A DNA stretch of 64,000 nucleotides. Origin: [Clostridium] viride DSM 6836. Lineage in GTDB: Bacteria; Bacillota; Clostridia; Oscillospirales; Oscillospiraceae. The stretch is from positions 854,120 to 918,119 of the forward strand of contig KK211198.1 of the NCBI GenBank assembly GCA_000620945.1. The letters run 5' to 3'. The stretch's first letter is position 1. Each line of letters opens with the position of its first letter. The translations under genes and the position numbers were made by a program. Shown in pieces: positions 43,149-51,612 of the stretch. Below the pieces are notes generated by a model that was not told where the DNA came from, ran no database searches, and saw only the letters and a program-made list of their open reading frames with translations.

Positions 43149-43480
43149 AGAATAAGGACTTCTCCTCTAATACGATGCATATGAAAACCAAACAGAAACG
43201 CTACCTTAGGAGTGAGAGAGAGAACTACTTTTCACTTTCACAAGTACTTGGATTCGGAATTCGCCTTGAATAAAATCCATCCTGTCAATCCACAGCGCTC
43301 GATTCCATATCTAAGCTGTCCTTTTTATGAAGTCTTTCCATAAGTCAAGCGATGCTTTTTGTCCCTCCTTATTTTAATACTAGCTTTACTTCATCTTTTC
43401 CTCCATTCAGGCATAACCTACCCTACTCCTCTCATAAGATGTTATACGAAAACCAAGCAGAAAAGCTACGCGAGGAGTGT
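43149..43480 (+). repeat. Imperfect direct repeat upstream of spoIIID
   Basis: Copy 1 (about 43149-43222) and copy 2 (about 43411-43480) share CTCCTCT.ATA.GATG, then GAAAACCAA.CAGAAA.GCTAC and .GGAGTG. Copy 2 is the spoIIID leader and includes its ribosome site (GAGGAG). Copy 1 directly follows the second YhgE gene and leads into no recognisable coding frame. Both copies may carry mother-cell-type promoter elements (ATAA.. then ATA.GAT). The rest of this 340-base gap holds nothing else I can assign. Confidence 0.65.
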
Positions 43481-43488
43481 TGCTGTTT

Positions 43489-43740
43489 GTGAAAGAGAAC
43501 ATCGAGGAGCGGGCCTCTAATCTAGCTCTTTACATCATAGAAAATAAGACTACGGTGCGTGGCGCGGCATCTAAGTTTGGAGTTTCCAAGTCGACCGTAC
43601 ATAAAGACTTATCCGAGCGTCTTCCTGCGTTTAATCGATCTCTTTATATGCAGGTAAAGGAAATTTTAGATCAGAACAAAGCGGAGCGACATATTCGGGG
43701 AGGGATTGCGACAAGACGAAAGTATAAGGGAGAACCCTGA
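43489..43740 (+). CDS. spoIIID: Sporulation transcription factor SpoIIID
   Basis: The 83-residue DNA-binding protein has the near-invariant helix-turn-helix stretch SKFGVSKSTVHKDLSERLP, followed by VKEILDQNKAERHIRGG and a basic C-terminus. In sporulating Bacillota it acts in the mother cell, adjusting sigma-E genes and helping to make sigma-K. GTG 43489, 11 bases after GAGGAG, matches the usual N-terminus (KENIEERA); GTG 43477 would add four residues. This is direct evidence that the host sporulates. Confidence 0.95.
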   Translation: MKENIEERASNLALYIIENKTTVRGAASKFGVSKSTVHKDLSERLPAFNRSLYMQVKEILDQNKAERHIRGGIATRRKYKGEP

Positions 43741-43759
43741 TCATACGCTCTGAGAAACA

Positions 43760-43797
43760 AAAAGATCTGCGGCATTTCTGCCGCAGATCTTTTTCTT
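43760..43797. terminator. Bidirectional terminator between spoIIID and fakA
   Basis: AAAAGATCTGCGGCA and TGCCGCAGATCTTTT form a perfect 15-bp stem with a TTTC loop. It serves two convergent genes. Confidence 0.92.
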
Positions 43798-43872
43798 GCA
43801 CCATAATCCATTGGATCTATGTAGGCTCGCCTTGACAAGACTCTGCAAGGCAACCTCCACCTTTTCCGTAGC

Positions 43873-45543
43873 TTACTCCACTGAAATAAGATAGGAGTAG
43901 ACGGGCTGACCACCTCGTAAGAGGGTAATTTCTGCATCGGGACAAGCCACACGGAAGAAATCAAGAGACTTTTTGGCCTCCTCTTCCTGTACATCTTCCC
44001 CATAAAACATGGTAATAAACTCTGCATGCTGCTCCGCCACCGCAAGGGCCATGCGGGCCAGCAGACGATCTAGACTTGCTTCTGTGCCAAAGAGCTGATT
44101 GTTTTTCAGAGCCAAATAGTCTCCAGAATGAATCTGATTGCCATCAAACTCCGAATCGCGGGCAGCATAGGTAATTTCCATGGTGGTCACGTTCTGCATG
44201 GCAGCGGTCATGGCCTCCGTATTTTGCTCCGCTTCTGCCTCATAGTCCATATTCAGCATTGCTGCAATGCCCTGCGGGACCGTTTTCGACTCCAGCACAA
44301 TGACCTGTTTCCCTTCAACCAAGGGAATGCACTGCTGGGCAGCCATGATGATATTTTTGTTGTTGGGCAAGACATATACGATTTCGGCGGGTGCCTTGTT
44401 GATTTCACGCAAAATATCCTCAGTGGAGGGGTTCATGGTTTGACCCCCACGGATGATCCCATCTGTCCCTAACTCCTCAAAGACTTCTGCGATGCCATCG
44501 CCCGCACAGACTGCCACAAACCCGTATTTCTTCTCGGGCTCTGCCACAAAGTCCTCCTCCGTCTTCGAAAGGGCGGGTTCCGCTTCTTTGGGCTGGGAGG
44601 CAGCCGTTTCCGCCTCTAAAATCTCCGTGTGCTGTTCCCGCATATTCTCAATCTTAACGGTAAGCAGTGCACCATAGGTCAACGCTTCCTCCAGCACGAC
44701 ACCGGGGTTATTGGTATGCACGTGTACCTTAATGATGTCGTCATCCTCAACCAACACCAAGCTATCGCCCTTACTGTTGAGGAAAGAGCGAAGCAGTTCC
44801 GGATCCTTCTTCGTATCGCGCGAGCAAATGAACTCCGTACAGTACCCAAAGGTAATTTCTTCGGTGGAAAAGCTCTGGAAGGCAGAAGTCTTCTTCTGCT
44901 CCGGCTCTTCTGCCCCTTCAGGCATGGGGATGCCGCGCAGTTCGTTCAGCATGCCTTTCAAAATCAGAAGATAGCCCATACCTCCGGCATCAACCACACC
45001 CGCCTTTTTGAGAACCGGGTTTTGTTCCGTGGTTTTCTCCAGTGCTTCCTCCGCTGCCAAAATGGACTGTTCCAGCACAAATTCAACGGTATCGTTTTCC
45101 ATCGCAGCTTCCTCAGCACGCAAAGCCGCTACCCGTGACACCGTTAGCACGGTGCCCTCTGCGGGCTTCATGACTGCCTTGTAGGCTGCGGTGACGCCCA
45201 TGCTCATGGCATTGGCAAGATCCATGCCATTCACAGGCTCCACATCCTTGATGGCCTTGGCAAAGCCTCGAAACAGCAGGGATAAAATCACGCCGGAGTT
45301 CCCCCGTGCACCACGCAGCATGGCATTGGCCGTAACGCTTGCGGCATCACCCGTGGTTTGCGGCTTCTTCTGCCGGAGCTCTGACGCGGCGCTACCAATC
45401 GTCAGGCTCATATTGGTACCCGTGTCTCCATCGGGAACGGGGAAAACGTTCAGCTCGTTGATTGTTTGCTTTTCTACATTCAGGGAGGCTGAAGCATGGA
45501 TGAGCATCCTTGCCAGCAGATCTCCTTCCAGAACTTGTATCAT
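43873..45543 (-). CDS. fakA: FakA-type fatty acid kinase (DAK2/YloV family)
   Basis: The 556-residue product has an N-terminal DhaL/DAK2 kinase domain (FPVPDGDTGTNMSLTI with Mg-binding Asp residues; GARGNSGVILSLLFRGFA). A middle domain follows, with an acidic Glu/Ala linker near 310-340. A C-terminal FakB-like/DegV-related domain ends LLRGGQPVYSYLISVE. FakA phosphorylates fatty acids held by FakB (DegV) partners, allowing exogenous fatty acid use. It forms an operon with an Asp23/YloU gene, the common arrangement in Bacillota. Confidence 0.9.
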   Translation of the reverse strand: MIQVLEGDLLARMLIHASASLNVEKQTINELNVFPVPDGDTGTNMSLTIGSAASELRQKKPQTTGDAASVTANAMLRGARGNSGVILSLLFRGFAKAIKDVEPVNGMDLANAMSMGVTAAYKAVMKPAEGTVLTVSRVAALRAEEAAMENDTVEFVLEQSILAAEEALEKTTEQNPVLKKAGVVDAGGMGYLLILKGMLNELRGIPMPEGAEEPEQKKTSAFQSFSTEEITFGYCTEFICSRDTKKDPELLRSFLNSKGDSLVLVEDDDIIKVHVHTNNPGVVLEEALTYGALLTVKIENMREQHTEILEAETAASQPKEAEPALSKTEEDFVAEPEKKYGFVAVCAGDGIAEVFEELGTDGIIRGGQTMNPSTEDILREINKAPAEIVYVLPNNKNIIMAAQQCIPLVEGKQVIVLESKTVPQGIAAMLNMDYEAEAEQNTEAMTAAMQNVTTMEITYAARDSEFDGNQIHSGDYLALKNNQLFGTEASLDRLLARMALAVAEQHAEFITMFYGEDVQEEEAKKSLDFFRVACPDAEITLLRGGQPVYSYLISVE

Positions 45544-45574
45544 AAATCCATTATCCTCTCTTTCGGCGGCTCAC

Positions 45575-45925
45575 TTAGCCAATCTCCATGGCGTCGATGC
45601 AGACATCAACGGCTCTAACTTCTGCACCGGTCAATTGATTGACTGCATAGCAGACCTCACTCATAATGGATCGGCTGACCGCAGGCAGGTTCACTCCATT
45701 ATCCACAATGATGTGCAGCTCAATGGAGACTGTGTCATCTTCCTGATGGATGACCTTGACACCCCTGGCCATTGATTCACTGCGCAAAAGATGCACCAAG
45801 CCATCCTTTTTGGAGCGGGCCGCCATGCCCTTTACCCCAAAGCAGCTGGTGGCAACCGCACCAGTAATGGTGGTAAACACATCGTTGCTGATTTGGATGA
45901 CTCCCAACTCGTTTTGAATTTTCAT
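45575..45925 (-). CDS. Asp23/Gls24 (YloU) family protein
   Basis: The 116-residue protein has the family motifs IQISNDVFTTITGAVATSCFG(V)KGMA and VSIELHIIVDNGVNLPAVS, and ends AVDVCIDAM. Asp23-type proteins form abundant membrane-associated or envelope-stress-linked layers in Gram-positives. It lies 31 bases upstream of fakA on the same strand, a conserved pair. No membrane helix is present, so any membrane contact would need a partner. Confidence 0.9.
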   Translation of the reverse strand: MKIQNELGVIQISNDVFTTITGAVATSCFGVKGMAARSKKDGLVHLLRSESMARGVKVIHQEDDTVSIELHIIVDNGVNLPAVSRSIMSEVCYAVNQLTGAEVRAVDVCIDAMEIG

Positions 45926-46014
45926 TTCAACGCCGTCCTTTCCGCACAGAAACCCAATTTGGCTTACCCAAAGTGGTTATGATGAAATTATTTGAAAAAG
46001 TCACGTCTGCGTAA

Positions 46015-46043
46015 TTGTATTTTGCTTCGAATTCGTGTAGAAT
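46015..46043 (+). promoter_or_regulatory. Promoter for the small membrane protein gene
   Basis: TTGTAT (46015-46020) and TAGAAT (46038-46043) are 17 bases apart, about 32 bases before the GTG at 46076. Confidence 0.55.
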
Positions 46044-46075
46044 AACGCTATACTCTGAATCAGGGAGGTTTTAGC

Positions 46076-46267
46076 GTGAAAGCTGCTAATGTTATCTTTA
46101 AAATTGCTTCCATTGTCTTGGCGATTGGAGCCGCAGTGTGTCTGATCCTTGCCAATTTGGAACGGATTTCAGACGGACTGCTCTCTCTGCGTGAGCAACT
46201 GGCCACCAAGCGGAAATCCTGCTGTTCTTGTGACGAGGCAGACGAATACGAAGATTGGGACTTTTAA
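46076..46267 (+). CDS. Small single-pass membrane protein, unknown
   Basis: This 63-residue protein has one membrane helix (about 6-27, VIFKIASIVLAIGAAVCLILA), a basic middle with CCSC, and a very acidic C-terminus (DEADEYEDWDF). The start is GTG, 7 bases after CAGGGAGG. It has its own promoter and a strong terminator, which supports a real gene. I do not recognise a family. Confidence 0.65.
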   Translation: MKAANVIFKIASIVLAIGAAVCLILANLERISDGLLSLREQLATKRKSCCSCDEADEYEDWDF

Positions 46268-46280
46268 TCTAAGAGCCTAA

Positions 46281-46315
46281 AATCCGGAGTAGCATCGCTA
46301 CTCTGGATTTTTTCA
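46281..46315 (+). terminator. Intrinsic terminator
   Basis: AATCCGGAGTAGC (46281-46293) and GCTACTCTGGATT (46297-46309) pair, with one G-T position, and are followed by a T run. Confidence 0.85.
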
Positions 46316-46318
46316 TGT

Positions 46319-46813
46319 TCACCCTTCCTCCCGCTGGTCCTGGGCGGTGATGATATGTGGTGGTATGTTCTTCATTGCACTGAAGGTAAAGAGCCCACTG
46401 AGCAGCAGTTGATCGGTTTCATCGCTTGCTTCCACCGCCACGACGCTCACTCGCTTGCCTAACTTTTGAATGCGAGAGTGGCAGCGAATCAAGGATCCCG
46501 TGGCCGGACTTAAAAAATTCACGGTACTGCTTAAAGTAACGCAAAGCTTCCCCGCGGCCGCCATGTTATGCCCCGCCACGGAGTCGGCTAGGGTCACCAG
46601 ACAGCCTCCATGCACCGAACCATAGGGATTCAGAAGATCCGGGGTCACATACATGACCCCCTCCGCCTCCTGGGGGTTGGCCCAAAGAATTTCCATATTC
46701 ATGAGCTTTGCCATCGGATCGACCGTTCTAGCTCCTTGGGAAATTTCTTCCTCTAGCTTGGCAAGGTAATCTCGTTTTTCCGTATCCTCTTTTCCATTAG
46801 CGCAGGAAGCCAT
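46319..46813 (-). CDS. PaaI-type hotdog thioesterase
   Basis: The 164-residue product has a PaaI/4HBT hotdog domain with NPYGSVHGGCLVTLADSVAG (catalytic Asp on the central helix) and VNFLSPATG. The N-terminal 35 residues are charged and helical. ATG 46813 follows GGAGGAG with 6-base spacing and overlaps the end of smsB by 17 bases in another frame, so it belongs to the sms operon. A link between thioesterase activity and Fe-S assembly is not known to me. Confidence 0.8.
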   Translation of the reverse strand: MASCANGKEDTEKRDYLAKLEEEISQGARTVDPMAKLMNMEILWANPQEAEGVMYVTPDLLNPYGSVHGGCLVTLADSVAGHNMAAAGKLCVTLSSTVNFLSPATGSLIRCHSRIQKLGKRVSVVAVEASDETDQLLLSGLFTFSAMKNIPPHIITAQDQREEG

Positions 46814-47714
46814 TGAGAATCTCCTCCTCTGCCTCAGCCTCGGTCAGTCCCAAGGTCATGAGCTTTAAGATTTGATCCCCGGCAATGCGACCAATGGCAG
46901 CTTCGTGAACGAGCTGGGCATCGGTATGATTGGCGGTGATGGCTGGAATGGCTTTTACCTTCGCTTTGTCCATGATGATGGCATCACACTGCACATGACC
47001 AAAGCAACGTTGTTCCCCCACCACCCGGGGATAAAAGATCTGCTCGGAGCTATCCTGCGCCACCGAACGAGAAATCACACGTCCCGTTGCACCGGCTCCT
47101 TCGAGAAGAATATCCATTTCAGACTCGGCCACTTGCCGGTCATGGGTCAAGAGCTTTTCGGTGATCACGGCCTCGGCTTCTTCCCCGACAATTACCTTGG
47201 TATAGCGGCGGGTGGAATCGACCCCACGAAGCTGTGTGGTTTCCAGCTGAATGCTGGCTCCCTTGGCAAGATGCACTACGGTCTGCGGATTCATGATTCG
47301 CTCCCCGGTGCCTTCCCCTTCGCCATAATGACGTTCCACATACTGTACCTTAGAGTTTTCCCCCACATAGAAGGTATGCACCCCGTCATGTTTGGTCAAT
47401 TCATCTCCGGCATTGTGGATACCGCAGCCGGCAACAATCACTATATCACAATCCGGCCCAATAAAAAAGTCATTATAGACCAATTCCATCCAGCCACTTT
47501 GCGTAATAATCACGGGAATATGAATGGATTCCTGCTTTGTTCCCGGCTTGACATGAATATCAATGCCTGGCTTATCCTCTTTGCTGACAATCTCAATGTT
47601 CGCGGTGGAGGCTCTGGAGTCGAGCTGACCATTTTTGCGAATGTTAAAGGCTCCCTTAGGAGTCCCTTCCAGTTCAGCGACCTCCCGGAGTAGTCTGGTA
47701 TCAATCTTTGTCAT
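46797..47714 (-). CDS. smsB: SmsB, SufB/D-like scaffold of the minimal SMS Fe-S system
   Basis: The 305-residue SufB/SufD-type beta-helix protein is much shorter than SufB (about 470). It lacks the N-terminal region but keeps the core (CDIVIVAGCGIHNAGDELTKHDG, THDRQVAESEMDILLEGAGA, AITANHTDAQLVHEAAIGRI). This size and pairing with a SufC-like ATPase match the SMS (SUF-like minimal) system of strict anaerobes. It should build Fe-S clusters needed, for example, by the hydrogenase and ferredoxins nearby. It lies 47 bases after smsC. Confidence 0.85.
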   Translation of the reverse strand: MTKIDTRLLREVAELEGTPKGAFNIRKNGQLDSRASTANIEIVSKEDKPGIDIHVKPGTKQESIHIPVIITQSGWMELVYNDFFIGPDCDIVIVAGCGIHNAGDELTKHDGVHTFYVGENSKVQYVERHYGEGEGTGERIMNPQTVVHLAKGASIQLETTQLRGVDSTRRYTKVIVGEEAEAVITEKLLTHDRQVAESEMDILLEGAGATGRVISRSVAQDSSEQIFYPRVVGEQRCFGHVQCDAIIMDKAKVKAIPAITANHTDAQLVHEAAIGRIAGDQILKLMTLGLTEAEAEEEILNGFLR

Positions 47715-47761
47715 AGTATGACGCTCTCCTTCTATCTACGCAAAGCAGTGTTCCCCATTGC

Positions 47762-48514
47762 TTACTTGGCTGGGCGAAAGCAACCGCAGGCAACTGAATT
47801 TCTGTGACAATCCATAACGGTATCCCCTAAAATATAGGGCATCATTTCCTCCTTGGTTCCATGGCGGGCCACCCGACCTCCGGAGATCACAATGATTTCA
47901 TCCGCCAGGTTGATGATCCGCTCTTGGTGGGAGATCACCAGAATCGTGCTTTGCTTTTGGTCATGAATCGTTTGGAAGGTCTCGGTCAGCTTGGCAAAGG
48001 ACCACAAATCAATGCCTGCCTCGGGCTCATCAAAAATCATGAGACCAGAAGACCGAGCCAAAATCGTAGCGATTTCGATGCGCTTAATCTCACCGCCGGA
48101 AAGGGAGGCGTCCATTTCACGATCCACATAATCCGCAGCGCAGAGTCCGACCTGGGTCAGGTATTGACAGCACACGTTGCGGGACAGATTGCGATTGCCC
48201 GCTGCAATCTCTAAAATATCACGAACCTTCATTCCCTTGAAGCGTGGTGGCTGCTGAAAGCCATAGCTAATGCCAAGTTTTGCCCGCTCGGCAATGTTCA
48301 AAGTCGTAATGTCCGTTCCGTTCCAAAGGATCTGACCACCTGTCGGGGTGGCTAGTCCCATAATGGTCTTGGCCAGCGTCGTCTTGCCGCCCCCGTTTGG
48401 GCCTGTAATTACCACAAAACGATGGGGCTTAATCGTAAGATCAATGCCACGCAGAATATCGATCTGATTGTCCGCCTCATCCACCCGATATTGAATGCCC
48501 TTGAGTTCCAGCAT
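47762..48514 (-). CDS. smsC: SmsC, SufC-like ATPase of the minimal SMS system
   Basis: The 250-residue ABC ATPase of the SufC subfamily has Walker A GPNGGGKTT, signature SLSGGEIKRIEIA, and Walker B LMIFDEPEAGIDLWS, whose EAGID is typical of SufC. The C-terminal extension carries Cys residues (VMDCHRNSVACGCF), as found in SmsC proteins and possibly metal-binding. It is the first gene of the operon smsC-smsB-thioesterase with a good promoter upstream. No sufS or sufU is present in the window. Confidence 0.87.
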   Translation of the reverse strand: MLELKGIQYRVDEADNQIDILRGIDLTIKPHRFVVITGPNGGGKTTLAKTIMGLATPTGGQILWNGTDITTLNIAERAKLGISYGFQQPPRFKGMKVRDILEIAAGNRNLSRNVCCQYLTQVGLCAADYVDREMDASLSGGEIKRIEIATILARSSGLMIFDEPEAGIDLWSFAKLTETFQTIHDQKQSTILVISHQERIINLADEIIVISGGRVARHGTKEEMMPYILGDTVMDCHRNSVACGCFRPAK

Positions 48515-48612
48515 ACCGCACCCACCTCAACTATGCTTCCAAATTTCGAAGCACTGTTTTCTCTGCCCGCAAGCCGAATCCGGCCAACGTGCATTCCTTT
48601 TTTCGAAACTTA

Positions 48613-48641
48613 ATTATACCATGCTTTTCTTCTTCTGACAA
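48613..48641 (-). promoter_or_regulatory. Sigma-A promoter for the sms operon
   Basis: On the minus strand TTGTCA and TATAAT are 17 bases apart, about 100 bases before smsC. No obvious IscR/SufR-type dyad is seen around it. Confidence 0.75.
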
Positions 48642-48905
48642 GATAAGTATCCCAGCTCCCAATGGATTTCCATCCTTGGTATGATTATATCCCATTTTCC
48701 CGTCTTTCTTGCACCAGAAAGCCCGTCTAACCAGGCCGACACCTTGCCAGGCAGGCAGAAAATGCAAGGAAGGTAAGCCAAAGCTGCAGAATTCTTCCTT
48801 TAGCCAAGAAAAGTGATCCTATTTCGTCGGTTATATGACCGGTTCCCTGCAAATTTTCTGAGCAGGGTTTTCTCATTTTTTACACACAGAATGGCCCCGT
48901 CCCCC

Positions 48906-48934
48906 TTGACATTTTTCCATTTGCTTTGTAAACT
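48906..48934 (+). promoter_or_regulatory. Sigma-A promoter for the DUF1846-asnA pair
   Basis: TTGACA (48906-48911) and TAAACT (48929-48934) are 17 bases apart, about 88 bases before the DUF1846 start. The rest of the 500-base gap between smsC and this gene holds only the divergent promoters and unassigned sequence. Confidence 0.7.
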
Positions 48935-49021
48935 ATTTTTTTAAATGATTAATTTTTCGGGAATCTTGTGGAAAGAGAATTTCTTGGGAAGCGTATCGAG
49001 AGTTTGAGGGAGTGGAGCTGT

Positions 49022-50509
49022 ATGATGAAGAAAATCGGATTTGATAATGAAGCCTATTTGGACTTGCAGTCGAAGCATATTCGAGAGAGAATCCGTCGCT
49101 TTGGCGGGAAACTGTACTTGGAATTTGGAGGCAAGCTCTTTGATGATTATCATGCCTCCCGTGTTTTGCCGGGGTTTCACCCGGATACCAAGATTCGGAT
49201 GCTTCTGCAACTTCGGGAGCAGGTGGAAATTATCGTTGCCGTCTCGGCCGTTGACATTGAGAAGAACAAAATGCGCGGCGACCTCGACATTCCTTACACC
49301 ACCGATACCCTCCGTCTCATTGATGCCTTTCGTAGTTTTGGCTTTAAGGTGGACAGCGTGGTCTTAACCCGTTTTGCCGGGCAATCCGTTGTGGAGGCCT
49401 TTCAGCATCAGCTGGAAACCCTTGGGCTGCGTGTCTATCGCCACTACCCAATTGAAGGATATCCCTATGACATACCAACCATTGTCAGCCCAGCCGGCTA
49501 TGGAAAAAACGACTTCGTGGAAACGGAACGCCCGCTGGTGGTGGTCACCGCACCCGGCCCGGGAAGCGGAAAAATGGCCGTTTGCCTCTCTCAGGTCTAT
49601 CACGAGCATCAGCGCAAGGTGCAGGCCGGCTATGCCAAATACGAGACCTTCCCCATTTGGAACCTGCCCCTGCGCCACCCCGTGAACCTGGCCTATGAAG
49701 CAGCCACCGCCGATATCAACGATATGAATATGATCGACCCCTTCCACTTGGAGGCTTACGGGGAGACGACGGTCAATTACAATCGCGACGTGGAGATCTT
49801 CCCGGTTCTGAAAACCATGTTCGAAGGAATCCTCGGTACCTCTCCCTATCGTTCTCCCACCGATATGGGAGTCAACATGGCAGGCAAGTGCATCATTGAT
49901 GATAACCTGGTTCGGGATGCTGCAAAAAATGAAATCCTTCGGCGCTACTATCATGAGCTGTATCGCCACCGCCGCGGTCTTTCCGATGGGCGTGAGGTCT
50001 ACAAAATCGAGCTTCTCATGAAGGAGCTTTCCCTAACACCACACAGCCGTACCACGGTGGACCCTGCCCTTGCCATTGCGGAATCCACCGGCGCACCGGC
50101 GGCTGCCATGGAGCTGCCTGACGGAACCATTCTCACCGGAAAAACCTCCGAACTACTAGGTGCCGCTTCCGCCCTTTTATTGAATGCCCTGAAGCATCTT
50201 GCCCAAATTCCAGATGAGGTACATCTGATTTCCCCCACCGTTATTGAACCGGTACAGGATCTAAAGGTCAATGTGCTGGGGAATAAGAATCCGCTCTTGC
50301 ATATTGATGAGCTCTTGGTGGCGCTCTCCATCTGCGCCGTCAGCGATTCCAATGCCAAGATCGCCATGGATCAGCTGCAGCATCTGCGTGGCTCGGAAGT
50401 ACATTCTACCGTGCTGCTTTCCGAAGCGGATAAGGATAGCTTCCGCCGCCTCGGTGTCCACCTAACTTGCGAACCTCGCTATGAAACCGCGAAGCTCTAT
50501 CACGGATAA
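49022..50509 (+). CDS. DUF1846 family protein
   Basis: The 495-residue cytosolic protein matches the DUF1846 family in length and in the strings IGFDNEAYLDLQS, GGKLFDDYHASRVLPGF and PLRHPVNLAYEAATADI. A P-loop-like motif, TAPGPGSGKMAVCLS, lies near residue 180. The family's function is not established as far as I know. ATG 49022 (or 49025) is chosen because a GGAG lies upstream and homologues begin MKKIGFD; the longer frame to 48968 adds unrelated residues. It sits 36 bases before asnA and is probably cotranscribed. Confidence 0.87.
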   Translation: MMKKIGFDNEAYLDLQSKHIRERIRRFGGKLYLEFGGKLFDDYHASRVLPGFHPDTKIRMLLQLREQVEIIVAVSAVDIEKNKMRGDLDIPYTTDTLRLIDAFRSFGFKVDSVVLTRFAGQSVVEAFQHQLETLGLRVYRHYPIEGYPYDIPTIVSPAGYGKNDFVETERPLVVVTAPGPGSGKMAVCLSQVYHEHQRKVQAGYAKYETFPIWNLPLRHPVNLAYEAATADINDMNMIDPFHLEAYGETTVNYNRDVEIFPVLKTMFEGILGTSPYRSPTDMGVNMAGKCIIDDNLVRDAAKNEILRRYYHELYRHRRGLSDGREVYKIELLMKELSLTPHSRTTVDPALAIAESTGAPAAAMELPDGTILTGKTSELLGAASALLLNALKHLAQIPDEVHLISPTVIEPVQDLKVNVLGNKNPLLHIDELLVALSICAVSDSNAKIAMDQLQHLRGSEVHSTVLLSEADKDSFRRLGVHLTCEPRYETAKLYHG

Positions 50510-50545
50510 GTTTGTGATGGCTTCGGATAAAAAGGAGTGTTAATT

Positions 50546-51559
50546 ATGGCAAAGACCTTCATCCCCCACGGCTATGCCCCCACCTTAAACCTGTATGATA
50601 CGCAAAAAGCCATCAGCCTTTTAAAGCGCATTTTTGAAGATACGCTCTGTGGCCGTTTGCATCTGCGTCGCGTGTCTGCCCCTCTGTTTGTGGAAGCTTC
50701 TTCGGGTCTGAATGATGACTTGAACGGTGTGGAGCGTGCGGTTTCCTTCGATGTTCCTGCTGCGGAAAAGGATGCACAGGTCGTGCACTCCTTGGCAAAG
50801 TGGAAGCGCATGGCTCTCTATCGCTATCAATTCTCGGTGGGAGAAGGCCTCTGCACCGATATGAACGCCATTCGCCGCGATGAGGAATTGGATAACCTTC
50901 ACTCTGTGTATGTGGATCAATGGGACTGGGAAAAGATTCTGGCTCCCCGTGATCGAAACCTGGACTACTTACAGCAGACCGTGCAGCGCATTGTCTCTGC
51001 CATCTGCGATACCCAAACCACCCTGCGCTCGGTCTATCCTCAGCTGACTGTCCTTCCCCTCATTGATCCGGAAGTCAGCTTTATCACCACCCAGGAGCTC
51101 GAGGATCTCTATCCCGATCTCACTGCGAAAGAGCGTGAAAATGCTTATGTGAAGGAACACCCCACCACCTTCCTCATGCAAATCGGTGGTGCGCTTCGCT
51201 CGGGACAGCCACACGACGGCCGTGCTCCGGACTACGACGATTGGTCCCTCAATGGCGATATCTTGGTGTGGGACTCTGTCTTAGGCCAAGCTCTCGAACT
51301 TTCTTCCATGGGCATCCGTGTCGATCCCGAAGCCTTGGATCGCCAGCTTCGCATTGCCGGTTGTGATCAGCGCCGTGAGCTGGTCTTCCATAAAATGCTG
51401 CTGGCAGGAGAGCTTCCCCTGACCATTGGTGGTGGTATCGGCCAATCTCGTCTTTCCATGTTCCTTCTGGGCAAGGCCCACATCGGTGAGGTGCAAGCCT
51501 CCATCTGGGATCCGGAGACCATTTCCGCTTGCCACGATGCCGGTATCGTCCTTCTGTAA
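50546..51559 (+). CDS. asnA: Aspartate-ammonia ligase (asparagine synthetase A)
   Basis: The 337-residue class II tRNA-synthetase-like enzyme converts aspartate, ammonia and ATP to asparagine. Motifs are visible: VSAPLFVEASSGLNDDLNG near the N-terminus, VYVDQWDWEK, and the class II motif 3-like GGGIGQSRLSMFLL near the end. ATG 50546 follows AAAGGAG by 8 bases; a GTG at 50537 overlaps it. It ends at a bidirectional terminator against dpaB. Confidence 0.95.
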   Translation: MAKTFIPHGYAPTLNLYDTQKAISLLKRIFEDTLCGRLHLRRVSAPLFVEASSGLNDDLNGVERAVSFDVPAAEKDAQVVHSLAKWKRMALYRYQFSVGEGLCTDMNAIRRDEELDNLHSVYVDQWDWEKILAPRDRNLDYLQQTVQRIVSAICDTQTTLRSVYPQLTVLPLIDPEVSFITTQELEDLYPDLTAKERENAYVKEHPTTFLMQIGGALRSGQPHDGRAPDYDDWSLNGDILVWDSVLGQALELSSMGIRVDPEALDRQLRIAGCDQRRELVFHKMLLAGELPLTIGGGIGQSRLSMFLLGKAHIGEVQASIWDPETISACHDAGIVLL

Positions 51560-51571
51560 TAACCAAGATAG

Positions 51572-51612
51572 AAAAAGTATCCCCGTCATCTTCGACGGGG
51601 ATACTTTTTTAT
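51572..51612. terminator. Bidirectional terminator between asnA and dpaB
   Basis: AAAAAGTATCCCCGTC (51572-51587) and GACGGGGATACTTTTT (51594-51609) form a perfect 16-bp stem with T runs on both strands. Confidence 0.93.

Noticed and set aside
48531-48767. 78-residue minus-strand ORF upstream of smsC
   Set aside because: It overlaps the sms promoter and has a composition unlike a real protein.
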